From a virus: a stretch of 34,105 nucleotides of DNA. The position numbers were made by a program, and so were the translations under genes. The number at the start of each line of letters is the position of its first letter. Position 1 is the stretch's first letter. The notes beneath the pieces were generated by a model. That model was not told where the DNA came from. It saw only the letters and a list, made by a program, of their open reading frames with translations, and searched no databases. The stretch is from positions 1 to 34,105 of the IMG/VR virus record IMGVR_UViG_3300037245_000350; one strand, 5' to 3'. Below are positions 23,997 through 30,815 of the stretch, piece by piece.

Positions 23997-24058
23997 AGTA
24001 TGCTCCCGACAACGAGCCGGGAGCTTTTAGATTCACGGCTGTAAGTATAAATATGGAC
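23997..24058 (-). repeat. Repeated intergenic element, copy A
   Basis: Consists of a 23-bp box at 24036-24058 (contains GTAAGTATAAATATGGAC on the + strand) and a perfect 7-bp stem-loop GCTCCCG/CGGGAGC at 24002-24024 whose left-strand loop is GCTCGTTGT. The same layout recurs at 28881-28939, with 20 of 23 box bases identical. It lies in the 146-base gap between the methyltransferase gene and the 113-aa gene. Confidence 0.7.
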
Positions 24059-24086
24059 ATCTCTGCCAGAAAGTATTTATCCGTGA

Positions 24087-25001
24087 CTAAAATAGTTTGT
24101 TTTCTTTTGCCTCAACAACTGCGTTTTTCAGGTTCTTTACGGCTTGTTTGTAGTATGATTCTTTTAACTCAATTCCTACAAAATTACGACCGCATTTTAT
24201 CGAAACATGGCCCTCTGATCCTATCCCCATAAACGGAGACAATACCGTATCGCCCTCGTTTGACCACATCTGCAAACCACGCTCGATCACTTCTAATTGC
24301 AATGGGCATATATGACGTTCGTCATTGTGATCTCGCGCAGATCTGTATTGCAATGTCTTCGATGGGTTTATATCCATCCATATAGGGCTTGCGTATCTCT
24401 GCCAAATGTCAATACTTAGATTGCCAGTGTGCTTAAATGTTTCTGATTCACCAGCGAAATACTGAAACTCTCCTGCTACTGGTTCTGGGTTAACTCCAGG
24501 CTTACGCATTGTAACTAAGTAATCAGGTATGCCCTGCCGACTCATGCAAGAATCTTTTTTGATCTGCTTGTGAAGTAATCCAAGTGCCTTTGTTCTTTGC
24601 ATGGCAACAACTGGGTTTTTCCATATACACGCCTCTGAGTGGTATATAAAGCCTTTACCCTGAAACAGCCTTATCATATCACCTCTAAAGTCTCGAATAC
24701 CTATAACGCCATCTCTTGACTTGCTAGTAGGCAAGTTCATGCAATGGAAAGAAACCAACCTGCCCGGCATAATGACGCGGAATAGTTCTTCGACAATAAA
24801 TCCGAAATGCTCTTTGAATTCATCATCGCTTTTGCAGTTTCCAAGATCACGCTCTGAATTTGAATAAGTATACAAAGATGCAAACGGCGGGGAGAATATA
24901 GAATAGCCAATTGAATCATCTGGGAATGTCGTTAATAATTCGCAACTGTCACCATGATATGCTGCAAAGTCTGCTGTTATTGTTGAGTTTAAAGTTTCCA
25001 T
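24087..25001 (-). CDS. DNA methyltransferase, beta-class amino-MTase
   Basis: 304 aa. Motif IV is SPPF at 37-40 in YSIFSPPFASLYTYS, near the N-terminus, and motif I (SPFMGIGSEGHVSIKCGRNFVGIEL) is at about 258-282, i.e. the beta-class order seen in N4-cytosine or N6-adenine MTases. The middle region with IWKNPVVAMQRTKALGLLHKQIKKDS matches a common phage MTase family. It starts 2 bases after the SNF2-helicase stop, so the two are made together. The base modified cannot be told from sequence. Phage role could be anti-restriction or replication/packaging control. Confidence 0.87.
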   Translation of the reverse strand: METLNSTITADFAAYHGDSCELLTTFPDDSIGYSIFSPPFASLYTYSNSERDLGNCKSDDEFKEHFGFIVEELFRVIMPGRLVSFHCMNLPTSKSRDGVIGIRDFRGDMIRLFQGKGFIYHSEACIWKNPVVAMQRTKALGLLHKQIKKDSCMSRQGIPDYLVTMRKPGVNPEPVAGEFQYFAGESETFKHTGNLSIDIWQRYASPIWMDINPSKTLQYRSARDHNDERHICPLQLEVIERGLQMWSNEGDTVLSPFMGIGSEGHVSIKCGRNFVGIELKESYYKQAVKNLKNAVVEAKENKLF

Positions 25002-25002
25002 T

Positions 25003-26391
25003 TTAACCTTTCATAAATGATGGTAATGACATTTTAATAGTAGGATTATATTTAGTCTGATCTCTTGTAGTTGCCTTGATATTCTTTTCGTTATAAACGT
25101 GCATGTTTTTAACCATGCCATCTGCCATCTCTTGAGCCTGCTTTTCTTTGCGTTTGATATTAGCCAGAACAGCACCCTCTAAAACAGATGTAATTATATA
25201 TGCGTCAACTTCTTTTTTTTGCCCGAATCTATATACCCGACGTAATGACTGATAGAATTTCTCATAAGAATCCGACAGCCCGGTAAATATAGTTTTACAA
25301 CAATGCTGCCAGTTCATTCCGAAACCACATATAGACGGTTTGCTTATTAGTCTTTTAACAGATCCGTCAGAGAATCCAAGCATAGAGTTTTCCTTATGGC
25401 TTATTGAATCTGAGCCTTTAACTTCAACAGCATCATTGATTAGTTTCTTAAGCATCGTGCTTTCGTCATTTCTATCACACCAAATCAGCCACGGCTCATC
25501 GCTACTGTTTGCTATTTCAGCAGCACGTTCGCATCTTTCCTTTAATGAGCTTTTTCTTGCTCGCTGGCGTTCCTGTAGAGTTTGTGCTTCCATCAAGAAT
25601 AGGTTGTTAACTGCTTTAGTATGGTCAACATCAACTGTAATTTCGTGCATATTTAACGATGGTAGAATAAAGTCCTTATCGTCATATCCAAGATCGGAAG
25701 GCTTACGCATCATTATTGCCCATGAGCATACCCACTTCCAATATTCTTGTAGTGCGTGCCCCTTAAGCCTCCACTTCTGAGTCTCGCCGCCATCGTGAAC
25801 AAAGAACATGGAAAGCATCTCGCCACGGCTCATAGCCCCCATGAACTCGGCATGATTGCCGAGCTCCATCAAGTCATTAGGTGCGGCAGTGGCAGTGCAG
25901 CATAGCCTATGAGGTATACTAGACCACTCGTCTATGAGTTGGGTTCTATACTTGCCTGTGTATGATTTAAGTATGCTTGATTCATCTAATACGATTCCTT
26001 CAAAATCACCAGGGTTAAAATTATGAAGCATCTCGTAATTTGTTATAGTAATCCCACAAGACGACTTACTACCATCCCTGGAGTAATTGGCCTCAATCCC
26101 GAACTTTAAACCCTCACGGTGCGTCTGCTGGCTTACAGCTAAAGGAGCAACTATAAGCACGTCTCCTTTTTTGCGTAGGACATTATAGGCCCATACTAAT
26201 TGCTGAGGCGTCTTGCCAAGTCCGCAATCTTCCAACAAAGACGCTCGGCCTTTTGCAAGTGCCCACCTGACAATATCCTCTTGCCAATCAAAAAGGTTAT
26301 TTTTAGCACCATCTACAACTAAATCGTCAATGTCAAATCCTGATGGTATATCGGTTAGTGCTTTATTTTTTAAAAAATCTTTATAACTCAT
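25003..26391 (-). CDS. SNF2/DEAD-type superfamily 2 helicase
   Basis: 462 aa from the ATG at 26391, chosen because AAAGGA precedes it and it fits the ATGA-like overlap with the upstream gene. Motifs: DWQEDIVRWAL (Q-motif region), Walker A DCGLGKT at 55-61, Walker B LDESS at 135-139, CTATAAPN as motif III, and QSLRRVYRFGQKKEVDAY (motif VI). This is the SNF2-like set common in phage accessory helicases. Directly followed by a DNA methyltransferase. Likely remodels DNA or clears protein; substrate unknown. Confidence 0.88.
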   Translation of the reverse strand: MSYKDFLKNKALTDIPSGFDIDDLVVDGAKNNLFDWQEDIVRWALAKGRASLLEDCGLGKTPQQLVWAYNVLRKKGDVLIVAPLAVSQQTHREGLKFGIEANYSRDGSKSSCGITITNYEMLHNFNPGDFEGIVLDESSILKSYTGKYRTQLIDEWSSIPHRLCCTATAAPNDLMELGNHAEFMGAMSRGEMLSMFFVHDGGETQKWRLKGHALQEYWKWVCSWAIMMRKPSDLGYDDKDFILPSLNMHEITVDVDHTKAVNNLFLMEAQTLQERQRARKSSLKERCERAAEIANSSDEPWLIWCDRNDESTMLKKLINDAVEVKGSDSISHKENSMLGFSDGSVKRLISKPSICGFGMNWQHCCKTIFTGLSDSYEKFYQSLRRVYRFGQKKEVDAYIITSVLEGAVLANIKRKEKQAQEMADGMVKNMHVYNEKNIKATTRDQTKYNPTIKMSLPSFMKG

Positions 26392-27188
26392 TCTATTCCT
26401 TTCCTGCATTCTTTGCATTTATATTCTTTTTTATTAGTACGCGTATTCATGCCAAACTTATGACCCTCAGCATACGCCGCACCGCATTCAATGCAATCCT
26501 TTTCTTTCGCTTCTGCCGACTCACTCAATACATCTTCCCAGTGACGGCCTGACAGCCATGCCTTGAAGTTCTTCCAAGGGGGGCGCCAAGCTAGATCGGA
26601 ATTATTACGCCACTCGATTTGCTTCTGGATCGCTGGCAATAAGAGCGGCAAGTCATTTTCCCAATCGAAATTACCCATCTGGAAGTCGGCAAGCTCTGTA
26701 ATAGATTCCCGCTTGAGTCCTGGATAAAGCAAGCAAGCAGCATTAAAAATTAAAAATTCGCTGTCTTTATCTTGCTCTTGATCCTTGTCTTGAGCTTTAT
26801 CTTTATCTTTAAGGGTATAGATACCCTTTGGATACCCTTTGGATACCCTTTCAAATAAATCGTGCTTTACAAGTAGTTTAATAACTGCTTTGTGTGGTCT
26901 GCTCCCTTCTGATAGGGTTCCGTACTGGAAATCACAGAAGCCAATAATGAAATACTTACCCACTTTCATCATCTCAATCCATTCATATCCGACTAATATT
27001 TCAAGATTTTTATTGATCTCTGGTATATCACAGCCGATAACTAATGAAGCTAATTTGTCGCTGAATTTAACAACGCCAGATATGTCGCATTTAGATAGTA
27101 GGAATAACCATAGAGCTTTGCCAGATGGGTTCAAATCAATAAACTCTGGATCGTCGACCAGTTCTGTTGTAAAGAATCGTTTAGCCAT
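26388..27188 (-). CDS. Replication initiator-like protein with internal iterons
   Basis: 266 aa. N-terminal half (1-120) resembles winged-helix phage replication organisers: AKRFFTTELVDDPEFIDLNPSGKALWLFLLSKCDISGVVKFS, then the FIIGFCDFQYG block. A KDKDKAQDKDQEQDKDSE linker (about 129-146) follows, then a helical domain with WRPPWKNFKAWLS, and a C-terminal C..C zinc ribbon (CIECGAAYAEGH, CKECRK). The gene's 113-126 codon region contains three tandem 11-bp DNA repeats, as lambda O holds its own origin. Overlaps the helicase ATG. Confidence 0.7.
   Translation of the reverse strand: MAKRFFTTELVDDPEFIDLNPSGKALWLFLLSKCDISGVVKFSDKLASLVIGCDIPEINKNLEILVGYEWIEMMKVGKYFIIGFCDFQYGTLSEGSRPHKAVIKLLVKHDLFERVSKGYPKGIYTLKDKDKAQDKDQEQDKDSEFLIFNAACLLYPGLKRESITELADFQMGNFDWENDLPLLLPAIQKQIEWRNNSDLAWRPPWKNFKAWLSGRHWEDVLSESAEAKEKDCIECGAAYAEGHKFGMNTRTNKKEYKCKECRKGIE
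26811..26852. repeat. Iteron cluster, candidate replication origin
   Basis: Three tandem 11-bp units GATACCCTTTG (26820-26830, 26831-26841, 26842-26852, the last ending C), preceded by an inverted copy AAGGGTAT (26811-26818). The inverted copy and the first unit form AAGGGTATAGATACCCTT. Eleven is not a multiple of three, so the repeats code three different peptide pieces; selection is for DNA. The side toward 26761 is strongly T/C-biased and AT-rich. It lies inside the initiator-like gene, as in lambda O. Confidence 0.7.
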
Positions 27189-27745
27189 TACTTAGCACCT
27201 TTTTTGCTATTGCAAGATTTACATAAGACTTGAAGATTACCAGGGTTATCTTCGCCGCCTTTAGACACTGGGATTACATGATCCAAAGTCAAGTCTGTAG
27301 TGGCTCCGCATGGCTTACATACCTTACCGTCCCTTGTGAATATCATTAGCCGAATATCTTTCCTTGCTGTATATCTACAAGCTTCTGCTCGGCGTCTTTC
27401 TTTGATTGCTTTGTCCGACATGAGTTGTGCAGAATGTTCTATATGGACCTTTATGTCCTGAATGATTGCCATGCTATGAATATTATAGATGTCCCAAAAT
27501 GTCTCATTTCTTAGGGATGATTCAAATAACATTGCATTCTCCGGCGAAACAATAGAATTTTCGTCGAAGTCTGCCATCCAGTAAAGGGTGTCATATTCTT
27601 CGAGATGCCCACTTCCACCATTTGCAATATCGTCCATAGCGGGTAATAAGACACTTTTCGGCACGTTGTAATTTCCATTCCTATAGTAGCAACCGCCTGT
27701 ATAGAGAAAGTCTACGATCTTACCTATTAAAACGTTATTGTCCAT
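27188..27745 (-). CDS. HNH endonuclease with N-terminal extension
   Basis: 185 aa. Residues about 125-185 are a canonical HNH domain: RLMIFTRDGKVCKPCGATTDLTLDHVIPVSKGGEDNPGNLQVLCKSCNSKKG, with CxxC, DH, N and CxxC all present. The first 120 residues (GGCYYRNGNYNVPKSVLLPAMDDIANG, MLFESSLRNETFWDIYNIHSMAIIQD) are unrecognised. AAAGGA is 5 bases before the ATG. It lies between the leader-controlled 51-aa gene and the initiator, sharing its transcript. Confidence 0.85.
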   Translation of the reverse strand: MDNNVLIGKIVDFLYTGGCYYRNGNYNVPKSVLLPAMDDIANGGSGHLEEYDTLYWMADFDENSIVSPENAMLFESSLRNETFWDIYNIHSMAIIQDIKVHIEHSAQLMSDKAIKERRRAEACRYTARKDIRLMIFTRDGKVCKPCGATTDLTLDHVIPVSKGGEDNPGNLQVLCKSCNSKKGAK

Positions 27746-27784
27746 AGCGTTCCTTTCTATGTAGTTTTATCCAGCCTTGCATGG

Positions 27785-27940
27785 TTAACTCTCTAAATCG
27801 CATATAGCGACATTCTCATAGGCGTTAGTCTGTAACTCATTCAGCAAATGAAACGAATGTAACAAGCAATCCTCTGTTTCGTTTTCTGGGGTTACAACTA
27901 ATTTCAAGTTATCGCCTGATCTGGTTATTTCAACTTTCAT
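27785..27940 (-). CDS. Small protein controlled by a leader RNA
   Basis: 51 aa. Starts MKVEITRSGDNLKLVVTPENETED and ends HLLNELQTNAYENVAICDLES. GGAG is 7 bases before the ATG at 27940. It is the first gene after a promoter, a pairing leader and a terminator (27953-28073), so its expression, with the HNH, initiator, helicase and methyltransferase genes that follow, may depend on that element. No recognised family; beta-alpha plan. Confidence 0.6.
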   Translation of the reverse strand: MKVEITRSGDNLKLVVTPENETEDCLLHSFHLLNELQTNAYENVAICDLES

Positions 27941-27952
27941 AATTTACTCCAT

Positions 27953-28004
27953 AAAAAAACCCTAAGCGCCAGAAGTCCGCTACAGACGTGGGAGCGCGAA
28001 GGGT
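27953..28004 (-). terminator. Rho-independent terminator in a leader
   Basis: Left-pointing RNA: ACCCT (28000-28004) and CGCGC/GCGC parts pair with GCGC and AGGGT (27959-27963), giving two stacked stems around a 24-base loop, followed by seven T (27953-27959). It lies immediately before the ribosome site of the 51-aa gene, so it must be read through or regulated for the downstream genes to be made from the upstream promoter. Confidence 0.75.
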
Positions 28005-28033
28005 ATAATTTGATTGTATTGGTAGCGAACTTC
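27972..28033 (-). promoter_or_regulatory. 12-bp long-range pairing in the leader (antiterminator candidate)
   Basis: GAAGTTCGCTAC (positions 28033 down to 28022) can pair with GTAGCGGACTTC (27983 down to 27972), which lies in the loop of the terminator. The one imperfect position is a G-U pair in left-pointing RNA but a C-A mismatch on the other strand, so the pairing is meant for this transcript. The order of the arms interleaves with the terminator stems; the 2-base gap to the terminator's right arm makes both together unlikely. It could act as an antiterminator or pseudoknot. Confidence 0.6.
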
Positions 28034-28045
28034 ATAGTTACTTAA

Positions 28046-28073
28046 AATATAACACATATAAACCAAATTGCAA
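28046..28073 (-). promoter_or_regulatory. Sigma70-like promoter of the replication operon
   Basis: On the left-pointing strand TTGCAA (28068-28073) is 16 bases from TATATT (28046-28051), 4 of 6 and 5 of 6 matches. The spacing and a TATATGT-containing spacer are shared with the promoter at 20837-20864. The predicted start is near 28039, giving a leader of about 87 bases up to the T-run at 27953. Confidence 0.6.
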
Positions 28074-28090
28074 GAACTAATTTCAAATTA

Positions 28091-28420
28091 TTAAAAGAAA
28101 CTTTCCTTCCCCATCCCGCCAGTCATCCACTTCTTAGGTTTTGGCTTCGGTTGGGGCTTTGGATCCGGCTTAACTGGATCCGGTTCTTTCTCCCGTGGTA
28201 GCCGGCTATGCACGGAGTATATATCCCTAGCGTCATGCTCGGTAAAGTTACGGCTATTCGCACATCGATTCACACACTGGCTACCCGGACAGCTAAGCCA
28301 GCAACGGGTTAGCATAGTCTTCTCTGTACCGCTGTAAAGGCCCTGGATATTTGCCTTGGATATTTCACGTAGGCACTGCCTGAGCTTTACGCTTTCTTGG
28401 TCTGAGGTGAAGCCGTGCAT
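28091..28420 (-). CDS. Uncharacterised protein with Pro/Lys-rich tail
   Basis: 109 aa. N-terminal region has CLREISKANIQGLYSGTE and a Cys cluster (TRCWLSCPGSQCVNRCANSRNF, about 38-59). The C-terminal third is repeated Pro-Lys (EKEPDPVKPDPKPQPKPKPKKW), an extended linker, ending in TGGMGKESFF. AAGGGAG precedes the ATG by 5 bases. Downstream lies a promoter and a leader for the next unit. Function unknown; possibly a Zn-binding module on a flexible arm. Confidence 0.6.
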   Translation of the reverse strand: MHGFTSDQESVKLRQCLREISKANIQGLYSGTEKTMLTRCWLSCPGSQCVNRCANSRNFTEHDARDIYSVHSRLPREKEPDPVKPDPKPQPKPKPKKWMTGGMGKESFF

Positions 28421-28421
28421 G

Positions 28422-28613
28422 TCAACTCCCTTTTATTCGCTTGTTGAATTTCTTTAGTAGCTCAATCCGCTGCTCCCGTGTGGCACTCAGAAAACATTCC
28501 AGCCCTATCTTGACCGGAACAGACCTTGCCCATCCGTTGTTGTCGCATTCAGTTTCGATTGATTTGCATAGCTTGGCCGGTAAAGTAACGCCCATACGTC
28601 TCTGTTTGTCCAT
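28422..28613 (-). CDS. Small ribbon-helix-helix-like DNA-binding protein
   Basis: 63 aa: MDKQRRMGVTLPAKLCKSIETECDNNGWARSVPVKIGLECFLSATREQRIELLKKF. Basic start, a short strand (RMGVTLP) and two helices are the plan of Arc/CopG repressors. Its ATG has AAGGAG near 9-10 bases upstream. A good candidate for a regulator of this arm, but no operator assignment is possible. Confidence 0.55.
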   Translation of the reverse strand: MDKQRRMGVTLPAKLCKSIETECDNNGWARSVPVKIGLECFLSATREQRIELLKKFNKRIKGS

Positions 28614-28634
28614 GCTACTGCTCCTTATTAAAGT

Positions 28635-28865
28635 TTACTTGTTTCTTTGAATGAGTCTCTTGAATGCACATTTGTCTATAGAAACATGAAAGTCAACATC
28701 AATGTACTCGGTCAGGTTATCTGCTATCTTTTCAAGCAGTGATCCCTCGCAAGCAATATCTCCTGTTAATATTTCAATGTGTTGAATTAAATCCAAGCAA
28801 TCCTGATCTGTGGATTCATTGTGATATGCCCTGTGTTTAATGCCGTCCAATTCTATATTATTCAT
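28635..28865 (-). CDS. Small acidic uncharacterised protein
   Basis: 76 aa: MNNIELDGIKHRAYHNESTDQDCLDLIQHIEILTGDIACEGSLLEKIADNLTEYIDVDFHVSIDKCAFKRLIQRNK. Acidic and helical with four Cys. CAGGAG is 7 bases before the ATG. Copy B of the repeated intergenic element (28881-28939) lies immediately before the ribosome site, so the stem-loop ends about 10 bases from it. No known family. Confidence 0.55.
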   Translation of the reverse strand: MNNIELDGIKHRAYHNESTDQDCLDLIQHIEILTGDIACEGSLLEKIADNLTEYIDVDFHVSIDKCAFKRLIQRNK

Positions 28866-28880
28866 ATCGTCTCCTGTTAA

Positions 28881-28939
28881 AGTATGCCCCCTGCAACGAG
28901 CAGGGAGCGTTAATAGCGGTTGAAAGTATAAATAAGGAC
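28881..28939 (-). repeat. Repeated intergenic element, copy B
   Basis: Layout as copy A at 23997-24058. The 23-bp box is at 28917-28939 (contains GAAAGTATAAATAAGGAC). The stem-loop is at 28886-28908, with arms GCTCCCTG and CAGGGGGC on the left strand, where one pair is G-U; the same position is C-A on the other strand, so it is meant for left-pointing RNA. Its loop is CTCGTTG. The gene start follows at 28865. Confidence 0.7.
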
Positions 28940-28949
28940 GCTGTACGCC

Positions 28950-29375
28950 CTAAGAGATATAACCCGCTTGCTTTGGTTTCTTGTTCTGACGCCAATCTTT
29001 ATCTGGAAGCGGTACATGAATACCCCCTGTTTGCGCCCAATCTACTACGTTATCTATCCATTCGTTAGTTTGTTTGACTGACAGTGAAGTCTTTGAAAGT
29101 ACGAAATGCTGGTCGCCGATCTTCTTTATAAACCACTGATTGCCCGCATGTCGCTTGCAGTCGAACTCAGCCTGCCATAACGAGCAATGGGTTTCCTTTG
29201 CGAGTAACGGGAAAACTACAGCGTGCAGGTACTTCATCTGCTGGTTGCTTATGTCCTTATCGGAATCAATTTCATTTACCTCAACAACGAAACGCTCGTA
29301 TTTCCTGCACTCATCGTGAATTGCGGGCCAATTGCTGCATGGCTGAAGATCTCTTGTCATTCCTTTAAATCTCAT
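28950..29375 (-). CDS. Possible NinB-like recombination protein
   Basis: 141 aa. The pattern DKDISNQQMKYLHAVVFPLLAKETHCSLWQAEFDCKRHAG is followed by FVLSKTSLSVKQTNEWIDNVVDWAQTGGIHVPLPDKDW, which fits the NinB/Orf type in general plan (a helical middle and conserved polar end) but not enough motif is present to be sure. It lies directly next to a DUF1364 nuclease gene, as NinB-type proteins do in lambdoid nin regions, and the recombinase genes are nearby. The ATG overlaps the upstream stop. Confidence 0.45.
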   Translation of the reverse strand: MRFKGMTRDLQPCSNWPAIHDECRKYERFVVEVNEIDSDKDISNQQMKYLHAVVFPLLAKETHCSLWQAEFDCKRHAGNQWFIKKIGDQHFVLSKTSLSVKQTNEWIDNVVDWAQTGGIHVPLPDKDWRQNKKPKQAGYIS

Positions 29376-29668
29376 AGTTTTCCTTCGTCCATCAATAGTT
29401 TCTGAGTCCTAAAAACGCCTTCCCAGAACATTATTTTCATTTGGTCGTCTGTGAATTCAGTAGCAAATCGCCGTCCATCTATTGCGTCATGGCAAGAGCT
29501 GCAACTGTGCGACCCGAACCGGTCTGGCACTTTCTGTCCCATGCCACACCGGAACAATCTTTTGCTGTTCATATGAGCCAGTACTACTGTTTCAGGATTA
29601 CCATTGCAGATACCCGGAATCATCACCTGGCACTGTCGTCCTTTCGCTTCTTTTCGTAAATCAGTCAT
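29372..29668 (-). CDS. DUF1364 nuclease-domain protein
   Basis: 98 aa. Starts MTDLRKEAKGRQCQVMIPGICNGNPETVVLAHMNSK and continues HSCSSCHDAIDGRRFATEF. The CQV...PGICNGNPET and CSSCHDAIDGR landmarks match DUF1364, an HNH-like Zn nuclease domain found in lambdoid phages. Length is normal (about 95-100). Its start overlaps the ASCH gene stop by 4 bases and its stop overlaps the next ATG by 4, so all are coupled. Confidence 0.88.
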   Translation of the reverse strand: MTDLRKEAKGRQCQVMIPGICNGNPETVVLAHMNSKRLFRCGMGQKVPDRFGSHSCSSCHDAIDGRRFATEFTDDQMKIMFWEGVFRTQKLLMDEGKL

Positions 29669-30273
29669 GGCTTATCTGTCCTCTCGAAATCGTAAACAAA
29701 ACACCAGTCGTTAAAGTCCCATGCACCCTGTCCGTAGCAATCATCCCAGAGCTTTGAGAAATGTGCTCTAAATCCATCACTACAGCAATACGACATGGCC
29801 TGTTCGAGCGTGATCCCCTCTGCCATTGCGTCATCATCGCTTATGTCCTGAATCCGATCAATCCTTACCCCTGTAACCTTAAGGAATATACGGGCAAGCT
29901 CTCGGAAGCAACCGTTGGGGACGCAGTGGCCGATTCCAATCTCTTTGATTCTTTCCGGTATTTCTATGAAATCGCTCTTTTTCCCGTCTGCTTCATAAGT
30001 GAACTGATACCTACAATCCAACGTGAAATTAGTCAGCCTTGCACGCTCTCGGATATAGAGGACGTCCCCGAGTTTGTATTTAGCGAAGTCGACAATGTAA
30101 GACTCGTCATTTGGTTGCAAGCAGCCATTGTCCATGAAATAACTTATCTCTCCGATTTCCGCAGCAAGCCTCATTTTAGCTAAAAACTTCTCAGTCATGG
30201 GCATTCTCGTTTGAGTCTTACGATCCTCAAGTACAGCCAGTACCATTTCAGGTTTTAGGTGTTTTGGTTTCAT
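29665..30273 (-). CDS. ASCH (PUA-like) domain protein
   Basis: 202 aa. RKTQTRMPM near residue 17-25, YKLGDVLYIRERARL (about 85-99), RIFLKVTGVRIDRIQDISDDDAMAEGI (about 146-172) and the helical region after it match the common phage ASCH plan, a small RNA-associated beta-barrel fold. Usually found as single-domain phage proteins of 180-220 aa. Its substrate is not known. The ATG overlaps the upstream stop by 4 bases. Confidence 0.75.
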   Translation of the reverse strand: MKPKHLKPEMVLAVLEDRKTQTRMPMTEKFLAKMRLAAEIGEISYFMDNGCLQPNDESYIVDFAKYKLGDVLYIRERARLTNFTLDCRYQFTYEADGKKSDFIEIPERIKEIGIGHCVPNGCFRELARIFLKVTGVRIDRIQDISDDDAMAEGITLEQAMSYCCSDGFRAHFSKLWDDCYGQGAWDFNDWCFVYDFERTDKP

Positions 30274-30815
30274 TTAGTACGCTCCATTCTTGCCTTGACT
30301 TTAAGCCAGTAAGCTTTTGTCGATTCCTTAAGGTATCCCTTTGGACCGCCGTTGTGAATCCTGGCAATCACCTCTCCCTGTTCCATGTCAATTGGAATGT
30401 CTAAAGACTTTTCTGCTTTCACGTAATAATAAAACGAATACCTGTACATCATATACATTGCGTCCATGATATTTACGCTGTCTTGATGTTTGTATATGCG
30501 ACGTACAGGAGTGTCATTGAGTTTGATTATCCTATTGACATCAGTGACGTAAATCCTCCTAAGCTGAAACGCGCCCAATTCGCCATTTTTACCTATGGCA
30601 TTGCAGTCGAAATTACTCTCAACTTTCCCTATAGCAATAAATAGCTCTATAAGTGAGTCGAGCGACTTGTCCCGTGTGGCTTCAAGAGCAGAGACTTCAT
30701 CCCGTGCTACCGCTTCCCCGCCCAGCCCCTGCATTGACCAAGCCCAGCCAAAGAGGATGAGGATGGCGAGTATGATTATTACGATTCTTTGTTTTGTGGT
30801 CGTCTTAGTATTCAT
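30270..30815 (-). CDS. Membrane-anchored lytic transglycosylase (endolysin candidate)
   Basis: 181 aa. N-terminal membrane segment (RIVIIILAILILFGWAWSMQG, about 10-30), then AVA/RD, a possible signal cut or a signal-anchor-release type. After residue 55 the SLT-like core: AIGKVESNFD with likely catalytic E66, GELGAFQLR (about 78-86) and ARIHNGGPKGYLKESTKAY near 150. These are the usual glutamate, GxxGxxQ and NGG landmarks of lytic transglycosylases. In a phage this could be the endolysin. It is in the early arm, far from the peptidase and lipoprotein. AAAGGA precedes the ATG. Confidence 0.78.
   Translation of the reverse strand: MNTKTTTKQRIVIIILAILILFGWAWSMQGLGGEAVARDEVSALEATRDKSLDSLIELFIAIGKVESNFDCNAIGKNGELGAFQLRRIYVTDVNRIIKLNDTPVRRIYKHQDSVNIMDAMYMMYRYSFYYYVKAEKSLDIPIDMEQGEVIARIHNGGPKGYLKESTKAYWLKVKARMERTK

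Noticed and set aside
24002-24028. GCTCCCG/CGGGAGC plus TTTT as a + strand terminator
   Set aside because: No right-pointing gene is upstream for several kb and the second copy at 28886 lacks the T-run; the repeated element explains it better.
27937-28035. 32-aa leader ORF (MKFATNTIK...) spanning the terminator and ending in ATGA with the 51-aa gene
   Set aside because: No ribosome site before its ATG and no runs of one amino acid as in attenuator peptides; but it is open through the leader, so a leader peptide is not excluded.
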